A DNA stretch of 64,000 nt. It comes from DASRAP01 sp964503275 (lineage in GTDB: Bacteria; Gemmatimonadota; Gemmatimonadetes; Gemmatimonadales; Gemmatimonadaceae). A model generated the notes under the pieces. That model saw only the letters and a program-made list of their open reading frames with translations, did not search any database and was not told the DNA's origin. The DNA lies in the NCBI GenBank assembly GCA_964503275.1, contig CAZCZO010000001.1, positions 62,001-126,000 on the forward strand. The letters run 5' to 3'. The translations under genes were made by a program, and so were the position numbers. Position 1 is the first letter of the stretch. Each line of letters starts with the position of its first letter. Below are positions 15,914-24,066 of the stretch, one piece after another.

Positions 15914-16707
15914 TGTCACTGGACCGATCCGCGATCGAGCGCGTCCTCGCGCGCGCGGCCGAGTTGCAGTCGCAGCGCAGCACGGAGCCCGGCGGCGCGC
16001 TGAGCGACGAGCAGGTGCTGGAGCTGGGCAAGGAGGTCGGGCTCAGCGCCGACGCCCTGCAACAGGCCATCGCCGAGGAGCGCGGGCGCGTGGTGGGGAC
16101 CAGCCCGCGCGGTGTGATGGGCGCGTGGTTCGGGCACGCCGAGTACAGCGCGACGCGCGTGGTGAAGGGCACGCCGCAGAGTGTGCTGGCGGCGCTGGAT
16201 GCACATATCCGCGGTGAGCTGCCCTTCGAGGTGAAGCGTCGCTTCCCCGACCGCTTGATGTGGGAGCCCAAGGGTGGATTCCTCGATGGCGTGCGGATCT
16301 CGCTGGGCGTGCGCTCGGAGGGCGGGGACCTGGTGCTCGCGCAGGAGGTCTCGGCGCTGGTGGTCGCGGTCGATGCCGAGCGCACGCACGTGCGGCTCGA
16401 TGCGTCGATCGCTGATCGGCGTCGCAATGCGGCGCGCACGTCGGTCGGTGTGGCGGGAGTGAGCGCCTTCGGTGCCTGGCTGGTCGCGTCGGCCGTCGCG
16501 CCCGCAGGCGTGCTCGTCGTGGCCGGTACCATCGCGACCTTGGGAGTGCTGACCCCGCGCCGCAACTATCGGGGCGTCGCGGAGCGTGTGGAGCTCGCGC
16601 TGTTCCAGGTGTTGGACCGGCTGGAGTACGGGCCGGCCAAGCGCAAAGGCGTGGCGGCGGGCTTCGTCGACAAGCTGCTCGGGCCCGAGGGACTCGGCGG
16701 GCTGTAG
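15913..16707 (+). CDS. Hypothetical protein with central membrane hairpin
   Basis: A 264-residue protein whose start overlaps the previous stop (ATGA). The N-terminal helix region includes LSDEQVLELGKEVGLSADAL, which resembles short helical repeats seen before DUF1707/SHOCT-like membrane domains. A polar middle domain (STDs such as KGTPQSVLAALDAHIRGELP) is START-like in pattern. Two adjacent hydrophobic segments follow at about 177-215 (SVGVAGVSAFGAWLVASAVA, VLVVAGTIATLGVL). No assigned function; it is probably anchored in the inner membrane and may work with the secreted protein encoded upstream. Confidence 0.65.
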   Translation: MSLDRSAIERVLARAAELQSQRSTEPGGALSDEQVLELGKEVGLSADALQQAIAEERGRVVGTSPRGVMGAWFGHAEYSATRVVKGTPQSVLAALDAHIRGELPFEVKRRFPDRLMWEPKGGFLDGVRISLGVRSEGGDLVLAQEVSALVVAVDAERTHVRLDASIADRRRNAARTSVGVAGVSAFGAWLVASAVAPAGVLVVAGTIATLGVLTPRRNYRGVAERVELALFQVLDRLEYGPAKRKGVAAGFVDKLLGPEGLGGL

Positions 16708-16739
16708 CACACGCGGGGCCGCGCGCGCTGCGGCGAGCG

Positions 16740-17795
16740 TCAGGACGTCGCGAGCGCCGGCGGCGAGCCGCCGAACGGCGTGCGGCGCACTCGGCGCACC
16801 AGCCAGCGGACACCGGCGTCGGAGCCCGCGAGCAGCACACCGAGGACCATGAGGGCGCGCACCTCGCGGCGCGTGATCTTCACCGTGCCGCCGGGCCGCA
16901 GCATCGCGCGTGAGCGCGTGAGTTCGCGCAGCGTCGCGTAGGCGTAGAGCAGCGGCAGGATGCAGAACACCCGCACCGACCAGGCGCGGCGCGGCACGGT
17001 CAGCAGATAATCGCGCGCTTCGTCGAGGTCGTGCCAGGCCAGCGTGATCAGCTCGGCGAGTGCGGTGTGGTTGGCCGTCTCGTGCCGCGGGTCGAGGATG
17101 GTCGCGTGCGAGGAGCCGTGGGCGCGCAGCAACTGCTCCGGGATGTAGATGGAGTTCTCGCGTTCGGCGTCGATCGCGACGTCCTTGAGGATGTTCACGG
17201 TCTGCAGGGCCTCGCCGAAGGCCCGGGCCTTGGCCCAGAGTGCGTCGTGCACGCGGGCGCCGATGGCGCGGGAGTTCGCCCGCCACAGTTCGGTGAGCAT
17301 GTAGCCCACGGTGCCGGCGACGTAGTAGCAGTACTCGCGGTATTCCTCGAGCGAGGCGATGCGGATGCCCTGCGGGTGCCGGAGCACGAAGGTCTTCATG
17401 CCGCGGCCCATCTCCTCGACCCACTTGCGCACGGCGGCGGCGGAGTCCGGAGGCAGGTCGCGCCAGAGGCGCAGCACGAGGTGCGTGTGCTGCACGAGGC
17501 GCACGTGGGTCGCGTCGCCCTGCACGGCCGCCGCGCGGGCGGGGTACGACTCGGCGAGGGCGGCGTCGTCGAAGGTCTGGAGCAGGGTGTCGAGCAGCGC
17601 GGCCTTGTCGGGCGGCGCCATCTGTTGGTCGTCCTCGACCGTGTCGGCGATGCGGCAGAGCAGGTAGGCGCTGAGGACGGCGCGGCCGAGTTGCCCGGGG
17701 AGCAGCTTGATGCTGATGGCGAACGTGCGCGAGACCCCGGGGAGGATCTCACGGCAGAAGCGTTCGGCGTCGCGGAGGGCGGTGGGGTCGGTCAC
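16740..17795 (-). CDS. Squalene/phytoene synthase family prenyltransferase
   Basis: A 351-residue head-to-head prenyltransferase. The first Asp-rich motif is in RIADTVEDD near residue 50. The second is in ALQTVNILKDVAID near residue 205. GVSRTFAISIKLLP and YREYCYYVAGTVGYMLTELW match squalene synthase more closely than phytoene synthase. The C-terminus is followed by basic residues and a weak hydrophobic stretch that may anchor it. The product (squalene for hopanoids or a carotenoid precursor) is undetermined; no hopanoid or carotenoid genes are adjacent. It starts (GTG) 4 bases after the antitoxin stop, so it may be read from the toxin-antitoxin promoter. Confidence 0.88.
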   Translation of the reverse strand: MTDPTALRDAERFCREILPGVSRTFAISIKLLPGQLGRAVLSAYLLCRIADTVEDDQQMAPPDKAALLDTLLQTFDDAALAESYPARAAAVQGDATHVRLVQHTHLVLRLWRDLPPDSAAAVRKWVEEMGRGMKTFVLRHPQGIRIASLEEYREYCYYVAGTVGYMLTELWRANSRAIGARVHDALWAKARAFGEALQTVNILKDVAIDAERENSIYIPEQLLRAHGSSHATILDPRHETANHTALAELITLAWHDLDEARDYLLTVPRRAWSVRVFCILPLLYAYATLRELTRSRAMLRPGGTVKITRREVRALMVLGVLLAGSDAGVRWLVRRVRRTPFGGSPPALATS

Positions 17796-17799
17796 GTGA

Positions 17800-18099
17800 T
17801 TACGCGATCGCGCGTTTGCGTCGGACGCTGACCGAGACCTGAGCGCCTGCCGCCGACAGCATGCTGATCAGCGAGTCAACGCTGAACTTGTCGATCTTGC
17901 CACGCACAAGATCGCTGATCCTGGGCTGCGAGACGCCGAGCAGTTTGGCCGCCTCGGACTGCGAGAGCCCGCGTGCCTCAAGCAGCCTCGTGAGGGCGAC
18001 CATGAGGTCGGCACGCACCTTCAGGTGCTCGGCTTCCTCGGCGGTAAAGCCGAGATCGGCGAATACGCCGGTGCTACGATGGCGAGCTGTGGTCTTCAT
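17800..18099 (-). CDS. HigA-like XRE antitoxin
   Basis: A 99-residue antitoxin-type regulator. The helix-turn-helix is LSQSEAAKLLGVSQPRISDLVRGKIDKFSVDSLI near residues 45-78, typical of the HigA-2/XRE group that pairs with Gp49-like HigB toxins. The N-terminus (FADLGFTAEEAEHLKVRADLM) is also typical of this group. Its start overlaps the stop of the toxin remnant upstream (ATGA), the usual order for this family (toxin first). With the toxin deleted, it survives as an orphan antitoxin and may repress its own promoter and the squalene synthase gene downstream. Confidence 0.88.
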   Translation of the reverse strand: MKTTARHRSTGVFADLGFTAEEAEHLKVRADLMVALTRLLEARGLSQSEAAKLLGVSQPRISDLVRGKIDKFSVDSLISMLSAAGAQVSVSVRRKRAIA

Positions 18100-18215
18100 C
18101 GGAGGTTCTCCCGCAGGGTCTGGCGGAGGGATGCGAGTCGCTGGCGTGCCAAATCCAAGTCTGATTGTGCGTCGTCACGTGACGATCCGAGCCAGGTGAC
18201 GGGTTTGTCGACCAT
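18096..18215 (-). pseudogene. HigB (Gp49-like) toxin with in-frame internal deletion
   Basis: A 39-codon frame from ATG at 18215 begins MVDKPVTWLGSS, the characteristic N-terminus of Gp49-like HigB toxins, and jumps directly to QSDLDLARQRLASL, their characteristic C-terminus. About 60-70 central residues, including the catalytic part, are missing. The frame remains open and the four-base overlap with higA is kept. A perfect 14-bp palindrome (18172-18185) spans the junction. The product is very unlikely to be an active RNase but could still bind HigA. Family assignment rests on these two conserved ends. Confidence 0.75.
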
Positions 18216-18225
18216 CACGAAATAT

Positions 18226-18239
18226 ATACAATTTTGTAT
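18226..18239. promoter_or_regulatory. Palindromic operator of the higBA remnant
   Basis: ATACAA at 18226-18231 and TTGTAT at 18234-18239 form an inverted repeat with a 2-base centre in a strikingly AT-rich island just upstream of the toxin remnant start. It is a plausible autoregulatory binding site for the antitoxin, overlapping the -10 region. Confidence 0.55.
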
Positions 18240-18329
18240 GCGCCAGTGGCTTCTGGGTTGCCGCGATGCCCAGCCATGCGCGTACTCCAGATCGCCGCGA
18301 GCGCTCGCGGCCGCGCTATCTTGTGCCGT

Positions 18330-20009
18330 ATGGAGCGACCGAACGGATTCCGGGGCGAGTGGCGCGTCGATGTACTGGCGCGCGCCGTGTACAGCGAGGC
18401 GGCGGGCATCCACCGCCTGATGCCGCAGGTGGTGGCGGTGCCACAGGATGCGGACGATGTGGTGCTGCTGACGCGGTGGGCGGCGGCGCAGGAGATCCCG
18501 CTCACGCCGCGCGGTGCGGGCTCGTCCATGGCCGGCGGCGCGGTGGGGACCGGGGTGGTGATGGACTGCTCGCAGATGGCGTGGCTGGGCTCCATCCGAC
18601 TGCACGAGTTCCAGCCCGTGGAGCTGGACGATGACGAGCACGCCGAGGCCTTCGAGACAATCGCCGTGCAGGCGGTGGAGGTGGGCCCGGGTGTGCTCTG
18701 TGATGCGTTGGTCGCGCACGCGGAGGCGGCGGGGCTGCTGTGGTCGGTGCAGCCCTCGAGCCATGCGTTCTGCACCATCGGCGGGATGGTCGCGACGAAC
18801 GCGGCGGGCGCGCGGTATCCGCATGGTGTGGACCTGCCGCTGCGGGCCTCGGTGCTGGGGGTCGAGTGCGTGTTCGCCGATGGCAGTCGGGGCTGGGTGC
18901 ACCGGCATCGACCGCTGCCCGAGTGTGCGCCGATCGCGCGGGCGCTGGCGGTGGGTGCGGGCGTGGAGCGTGCGCGGCACGGGCTGATGGCCGGCAACCT
19001 GCTCAAGTGCAGCTCGGGCTACCATGCGGCGGGCGAGGCGCCGCAGGAGTGGCTGGTGAATGCGCTGGTCGGCAGTGAGGGCACGTTGGCGACGATCGTG
19101 GCCGTCGATGTGGTGCTGGACGAGCCCGCGCCGGAGACGGCGATGCTGCTGGTGGCCTTCGATGCGCTCGAGGCCGCGTCGGAGGCGGCGGTGGTGTGTG
19201 TGGAGACCGGCGTGGTGGCGGCGGAGATCTTCGACCGCACGTTCCTCGAGGTGGCGAAGGTGCACGACGCCTTCGGGGTGCCGGCTGAGGCGGAGGCGGT
19301 GCTGTTGATCGAGGTGCGGGTGGAACCGGTGGGCGAGCACGATCCGGATCCGGCGCAGATGGCCGAGGGCTTCGAGGGGATGGAGGGCGTGATCCATCTG
19401 GAGTTGGCCGAGGACGCGGCGCGCGCGTCGGCGCTGTGGGCGCTGCGGAAGGCGTCGAGTCCGATCCTCGCGGCGCTGCCGGGCCAGGTGCGGTCGATGC
19501 AGGTGATCGAGGACGGCGCGGTGGCCCCGGCGAAGTTGGGGCGCTACATGGCCGGGGTGCGTGAGCGCTGTGCGAAGTTCGGGTTCCCGGTGGTGCTGTT
19601 CGGGCATGCGTTGCACGGGAACATCCACGCGAACGTGCTGGTCGATGTGTCGGTGGTCGGCTGGCAGGAGCGGCTGGACGAGCTGTTCCTGGAGGTGACC
19701 GAGCTGGTGCGCGGTCTGGGTGGCGTGATGAGCGGCGAGCACGGCGACGGGCGGCTGCGCGCGGCGGTGCTGGACCGGGTGTGGGGGCCCAAGGACCTCG
19801 CGTGGTTCCGGGCCTTGAAGGAGGCGTTCGACCCGCACGGGCTGCTCAACCCCGGGGTGAAGTTCGCGGCGCGGGGCGTGCCGCTGCTGGGTGCGCCGAA
19901 CAAGTACGACCCGGCGCTGCCGCCGCTCCCGGCGCCGGCCGGCGCGGTGTTGGCGCGGGTGCAGCGGGAGAAGCGCTGGGGCGAGTATCGGCTGGGGATG
20001 CTGGGTTAG
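18330..20009 (+). CDS. FAD-linked oxidase (GlcD/D-lactate dehydrogenase type)
   Basis: A 559-residue flavoprotein. The FAD-binding domain shows PRGAGSSMAGGAVGTGVVMD near residue 60, IGGMVATNAAGARYPHG near residue 150 and LVGSEGTLATI near residue 245. The C-terminal oxidase domain includes FGHALHGNIH and MSGEHGDGRLR, with the conserved His residues, ending GLLNPGVKFA. It oxidises a 2-hydroxy acid such as glycolate or D-lactate. Unlike D-LDH/GlpC-type fusions, it has no C-terminal Fe-S domain. The ATG at 18330 is preferred; in-frame starts upstream lie in the operator region. Transcribed away from the toxin remnant. Confidence 0.88.
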   Translation: MERPNGFRGEWRVDVLARAVYSEAAGIHRLMPQVVAVPQDADDVVLLTRWAAAQEIPLTPRGAGSSMAGGAVGTGVVMDCSQMAWLGSIRLHEFQPVELDDDEHAEAFETIAVQAVEVGPGVLCDALVAHAEAAGLLWSVQPSSHAFCTIGGMVATNAAGARYPHGVDLPLRASVLGVECVFADGSRGWVHRHRPLPECAPIARALAVGAGVERARHGLMAGNLLKCSSGYHAAGEAPQEWLVNALVGSEGTLATIVAVDVVLDEPAPETAMLLVAFDALEAASEAAVVCVETGVVAAEIFDRTFLEVAKVHDAFGVPAEAEAVLLIEVRVEPVGEHDPDPAQMAEGFEGMEGVIHLELAEDAARASALWALRKASSPILAALPGQVRSMQVIEDGAVAPAKLGRYMAGVRERCAKFGFPVVLFGHALHGNIHANVLVDVSVVGWQERLDELFLEVTELVRGLGGVMSGEHGDGRLRAAVLDRVWGPKDLAWFRALKEAFDPHGLLNPGVKFAARGVPLLGAPNKYDPALPPLPAPAGAVLARVQREKRWGEYRLGMLG

Positions 20010-20071
20010 TTTTCAGGGGTCCATGCGGCGGTGCTCCCGGCCGCGTCGTTCCCCCTCCCGCGCTCGCTCCC

Positions 20072-20830
20072 GTGCCTCCACAGATCCTCACCGCGCCCCG
20101 TATCACCGTGCTCGCCCGCCCGGCCTTTGCGGAGCCGGCGCATCTCCCGGTGTCGTGGGTGGGCGATGCCAGCGATGGGGAGCGCTTGGCCGAGTTCGCG
20201 GGGCGGCTGTGCTACATGAGCCAGCGCAACCCGGCGCAGCGCACGACGCAGGCGTACATCGAGAACATCAAGAAGCAGGGGCATGGCAGCGTGCTGGAGC
20301 ACGCCAACTATTCGCTGCTCATCGAGGGCGTGAGCCGCTCGCTGACGCATGAGCTGGTGCGGCACCGCGCGGGCTTCGCGTATTCGCAGCTCTCGCAGCG
20401 CTATGTGGACGAGAGTGATGCCTGCTTCGTGATGCCGCCGGCGATGATCGGTGATGCGGCGCTGGAGGCCGCGTGGACGGCGCAGATCGAGAGTGCGCAC
20501 GCGTCGTACGTGGCCTTGGTCGACCAGCTGATGGAGCGCTACAAGTGGGTGGACGACAAGGTGCATCGCCGGAAGATGGCGCGCGAGGCGGCGCGTGGTG
20601 TGTTGCCGAACTCGACGGAGACGAAGATCGTCGTGACGGCGAACGCGCGGGGCTGGCGGACGATGCTGGAGCTGCGGTCGAGCGAGGCGGCGGAGCTGGA
20701 GATCCGGCGGATGGCGATCGCGGTGCTGCGGGTGCTCCAGGCGGAGGCGCCGAGCTTCTTCAGTGATTTCGAGGTGTACGAGGCGGGGGACAAGCGGGAG
20801 GCGGGGCGGATCAGTTATCACAAAGTGTGA
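20072..20830 (+). CDS. thyX: Flavin-dependent thymidylate synthase ThyX
   Basis: A 252-residue ThyX, which makes dTMP from dUMP using methylene-tetrahydrofolate, FAD and NADPH. The signature RHRAGFAYSQLSQRY is present, with EHANYSLLIEGVSRSLTHEL just before it and LPNSTETKIVVTANARGW after it, covering the FAD/dUMP sites. In the signature, the third position after RHR is Gly rather than the more usual Ala/Thr, but Ser residues of the motif are kept. The GTG at 20072 is the best start; longer frames run into the previous gene. No thyA is seen, so this may be the only thymidylate synthase. Confidence 0.94.
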   Translation: MPPQILTAPRITVLARPAFAEPAHLPVSWVGDASDGERLAEFAGRLCYMSQRNPAQRTTQAYIENIKKQGHGSVLEHANYSLLIEGVSRSLTHELVRHRAGFAYSQLSQRYVDESDACFVMPPAMIGDAALEAAWTAQIESAHASYVALVDQLMERYKWVDDKVHRRKMAREAARGVLPNSTETKIVVTANARGWRTMLELRSSEAAELEIRRMAIAVLRVLQAEAPSFFSDFEVYEAGDKREAGRISYHKV

Positions 20831-21161
20831 GAGCTTGGGTGGCATCTTGACGTGCGTGCACGCATGGCCACGAGGACCATCTCCATGTTTCGAGGTCCAG
20901 TACGCGCGTATCGAACCCGAAGAGCTTCAGGGTGATGGTGTGCGCCCGCAGCTGCTCGTAGCCGCCCCCGCCGGTGAGTTCGCCGAGTAGGTCGACCGCG
21001 GCAAGCGAGGTGATCAGCTTGAAATGAGGACGCGCGCCATCGTTGCGCGCGTAGCAGAGGTCGATGTCCTGCGTGAGGCGCGCCGACCCGTGCGCGACGG
21101 CGGCGACGCCCCCCCCCACCCGGATGAACTCGACCCAGGTCGTGTGCAGCGCCGTGAGCAA
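20811..21161 (-). pseudogene. Decayed nucleotidyltransferase (MNT/AbiEii-like)
   Basis: The translation resembles small stand-alone nucleotidyltransferases that carry VEFIxVGGxAAVAHGSARLTQDxD, seen here as VEFIRVGGGVAAVAHGSARL. The part linking that motif to AAVDLLGELTGGGGYEQL is much shortened, and after VLDLET the usual C-terminal helix is replaced by unrelated sequence. The reading frame ends against the thyX stop. A C9 tract at 21109-21117 adds an extra Gly codon at the active-site loop. I read it as a degenerating remnant; start is uncertain (TTG at 21161). It is the second broken toxin/defence-type gene within 3 kb. Confidence 0.6.
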
Positions 21162-21438
21162 GCGGGGGATGGCTGGCTGGGAGGTGCAGGCGCGGCGGGC
21201 GAGTTCATGTACACGTACAATCCGAACGGAGATAAACCTATGCGTTTCGTCTCGCCAGGTGAGTGTGCGATGAATCGTTGTTCAGCGATGGCCCCTGGCG
21301 TGAGCACCAACTGACGAACCGGCATCACACCGTCGTTTCTTCTCGCGACCAGCTACTGAGGGTGCCATGCCGAATGAGCTTTGAATCCAATTTGGCCCTC
21401 AGGGCGCGCATTGATCGCGTCTCCCGGCCCGTTCCGCC
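21162..21438. other. Non-coding gap with small inverted repeat
   Basis: No convincing gene. TGTAC at 21208-21212 and GTACA at 21215-21219 form an inverted repeat with a 2-base centre, upstream of the nucleotidyltransferase remnant, perhaps its former operator. The segment is lower in GC than its surroundings, as expected for degraded acquired DNA. Confidence 0.45.
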
Positions 21439-22425
21439 CTATGCTCCCGCGTGGAACCGTAGCTTCACGTCACCCATCGTCAGTTCACTACCGCTGACCA
21501 AATGCGCGAGCGTCCCCGGGGGGCCCACGTCCTGGCCATTGATTTGCGTGGGATTCGTTGTGGACAGGTGTTGCACGTACCACAGGCCTTCGTGGCGCAT
21601 GATGCGCGCTTGCTGGCGGCTCACCATCGGCGACCGCAAGTCGAGTAAAGACACCCCAGCCGCGGGCTCCCCTCGGCCGAGGACGCAGTCGACCTGTCCG
21701 CCGAGCTGCACGGGTAGCCGAAGCACTGTCCCAGCAATGGGACCGACCAATCCCTCCAAATAGGCCGCAGTGATCGGAATGGTCACCGGATCCGGTCGCA
21801 CCGGCCGAGTCACGACGGGAAGCGGCTGGGGCACAGGGGCCGGACTCTGCAAGTGCACGTGTCCGGGTTGGCTTTGCTCTCCGATACGGAGTACCACCCG
21901 TGTGCCCACGATACGGTCGACCAGCCTCCGCTGCCGCTCATCGGCCAGGCACAGTAGCAGATCGATCAGGCCCAGAATCACGGTCAGGCTGAACAGCCAC
22001 TGGATCAGGTTGCGCGCTGCCGCCCGGGTCCAGCCAGGTGGCCGACCGCTGTCCGCATCAACCAACTGAATGCCGCACAGCCGTTTCCCAATGCCTTGCC
22101 CATGCTCGTCGCCGTCGCGGAACAGCGCGTACCACAGGGCAGCCGCACCCAACAGCAGCGCGATGAAGAGTGCCACGTACCCGCCATCGACCGAGCCGTA
22201 CCTCAGCGGCACAGCGATCAGCCCTACCGCACAGCCGGCCGCGAGGATCAACAGCGCGAACCCGTCGACGGTCGACGCCACGAATCGTAGGAACAGGGGG
22301 GCGTTCTGCAGAGGCACTCCTCCTGATGCACGGCCGCTGAGGCGCGATGTGGTGGACTGACGACTGCCTACAACTGTTGCGTCGGAGCCGTTAGATGTGC
22401 GTCTCCACCGAGCAAGGGACTCCAT
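21439..22425 (-). CDS. RDD-FHA membrane phosphopeptide-binding protein
   Basis: A 328-residue protein. An N-terminal cytoplasmic stretch leads into an RDD domain with about three membrane segments (FVASTVDGFALLILAAGCAV, YVALFIALLLGAAALWYAL, LIQWLFSLTVILGLIDLLL). The RDD hallmark is RNLIQWL with GKRLCGIQLVDADSG before it. A proline-containing linker follows, and the C-terminal 90 residues form an FHA domain (VLGRGE, MVSRQQARI, TTNPTQINGQ), which binds phosphothreonine. It is transcribed divergently from the PP2C gene and is probably the inner-membrane reader for the kinases encoded nearby. ATG at 22425 chosen as the first start before the RDD domain. Confidence 0.85.
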   Translation of the reverse strand: MESLARWRRTSNGSDATVVGSRQSTTSRLSGRASGGVPLQNAPLFLRFVASTVDGFALLILAAGCAVGLIAVPLRYGSVDGGYVALFIALLLGAAALWYALFRDGDEHGQGIGKRLCGIQLVDADSGRPPGWTRAAARNLIQWLFSLTVILGLIDLLLCLADERQRRLVDRIVGTRVVLRIGEQSQPGHVHLQSPAPVPQPLPVVTRPVRPDPVTIPITAAYLEGLVGPIAGTVLRLPVQLGGQVDCVLGRGEPAAGVSLLDLRSPMVSRQQARIMRHEGLWYVQHLSTTNPTQINGQDVGPPGTLAHLVSGSELTMGDVKLRFHAGA

Positions 22426-22570
22426 CGTGTGATGTGGATCACGAGAATTGCCGCTCTCGATCTGGACGCGTTTCGGCGCTGACGATGAACTGACGTTTCG
22501 GTAGGAGCTTGCCGACCGGAACTGCCCGAGCGGACTCGCCCCGGGCCTTTCATCAACCGGCGTCCCCAAC

Positions 22571-23998
22571 GTGCCAGACCGCGCCCCTGCATTCCGAGCG
22601 ACTCCTGCACGCTCCGCCCGATCGGGTGGCGCGAGGGCGTCGGTGATCCACCTCGGATCCAGGACTGACGTCGGTCGTCTCCGCGAGCGCAACGAAGACG
22701 CGGTCGGCACTCTTCGCATTGCCACGGCGGCGGGCGACCCCGTCGACCTGCTGGTGGTTGCCGACGGTATGGGCGGCACCGCTGGAGGGAGCACGGCAGC
22801 ACTACTCGCCGTCGAACGCGTCGGGGAACGACTCGCCGCCTTGAGTGCGATCTTCACGGCTCCGACCGACCAGTGGCAGCGGGCGGTCAATGGATGGCTG
22901 GTCGATGCGATCACCGAGGCGAACGGCGCCGTCCGGCAGCTCGCGTTCGATCAACCCACGTTGGCTGGGATGGGGAGCACGCTGATCGTCGGAGTCATCG
23001 TGAATGGGTGGCTTGGGCTGGCCTGGGTCGGCGACTCCCGTGTTTACCTCAGGCGGGGCCATCAGTTCGTGCAACTGACGGTGGACCACACCTGGGAATC
23101 GGAAGAGCGGCGTCGCGGCGCGCTGACGGCCGAGGATATCGCGGCGTCGCCCTACCGTGGCATGGTGACGCGGGGGATTGGCCTCGGTGCGGAGATCATG
23201 CCCGAAACGCGCTGGAGCTCCCTGCAGGCCGGCGATCGACTGCTCCTGACCACCGACGGACTGACGCGCTACGCAGATGGGCCCGTCTTGGCGCAGCAGC
23301 TGGATCGCTGCCCCGAGGCCGCGATCGCGGCGGAGTACCTCGTCAATGTGGCGAATGCCTACGGCGGTGAGGACAACACCTCAGTGATTGTGGTCGACAT
23401 CGCCGACCCCGGCACCGGTCGTCTGCCAACGCCTCGGCCGGTCACGGAGATCAACGCGCCGCTGATGATGTGGGACGTGCCGGCACCGCTACGAGCGGCG
23501 CCACCTCCGTCGGCTCCCGACCCTGCTCGTCGTCGTCGACCAGCCGCGCCAGTGCGTCGCCCTCGCATCCCGGTGGCCGTAGCAAGCGTCACCGTGGTAG
23601 TCGTGGCCGCTGCGGGGCTCTGGCTCAGCGGTGCGCTCGGGTCGTCTGATGACTCCCCTGGCGACGTCCCTCGGAGCGGCCGCATTGCGGCGGCGCGGCT
23701 GGATCCCCTGGACACGCTGGTCGCCGTTGGGTCGCAGCTCACATTCCGATTCGTGGCGACTGATTCGCTACTGGACACCCTGACGATCACGGACATCGTG
23801 TGGACGAGCAGCGATTCGCTTGCGGCGAGCGCAAGCCCCGATGGCCGGATCACGGTGCGGCGGGCGGCAGACTCTGTCCTCATCACGGCACAGCTCGACG
23901 GCTGGCGCCGCACTTCCGTTCTGCGCATCGGCGCCGGCGGCCCGATTCCTGCGCCGCTGGCGCGGGATTCGCTCCCGTCGACGCGACCTGACCGCTGA
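22571..23998 (+). CDS. Membrane-anchored PP2C-type Ser/Thr phosphatase
   Basis: A 475-residue protein. Residues about 25-275 are a PP2C phosphatase: RERNEDAVG, VVADGMGGTAGG, GMGSTLIVGV, WVGDSRVYL, TRGIG, LLLTTDGLT and GGEDNTSVIVVD include the metal-binding aspartates. A basic linker precedes one membrane helix (VAVASVTVVVVAAAGLWLSG), and the C-terminal about 110 residues outside the membrane form an Ig-like (Big-type) beta domain (DIVWTSSDSLAASASPDGRI). It should dephosphorylate targets of the three kinases downstream. GTG at 22571 opens the frame. First gene of the signalling series that runs to 37901. Confidence 0.92.
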   Translation: MPDRAPAFRATPARSARSGGARASVIHLGSRTDVGRLRERNEDAVGTLRIATAAGDPVDLLVVADGMGGTAGGSTAALLAVERVGERLAALSAIFTAPTDQWQRAVNGWLVDAITEANGAVRQLAFDQPTLAGMGSTLIVGVIVNGWLGLAWVGDSRVYLRRGHQFVQLTVDHTWESEERRRGALTAEDIAASPYRGMVTRGIGLGAEIMPETRWSSLQAGDRLLLTTDGLTRYADGPVLAQQLDRCPEAAIAAEYLVNVANAYGGEDNTSVIVVDIADPGTGRLPTPRPVTEINAPLMMWDVPAPLRAAPPPSAPDPARRRRPAAPVRRPRIPVAVASVTVVVVAAAGLWLSGALGSSDDSPGDVPRSGRIAAARLDPLDTLVAVGSQLTFRFVATDSLLDTLTITDIVWTSSDSLAASASPDGRITVRRAADSVLITAQLDGWRRTSVLRIGAGGPIPAPLARDSLPSTRPDR

Positions 23999-24066
23999 GC
24001 ACCATGCTGAACGGTCGCTTTCCCCTGCGGGCCGCGTGGCTCGCTCCCTCTCTTCCCTTCCGACCC

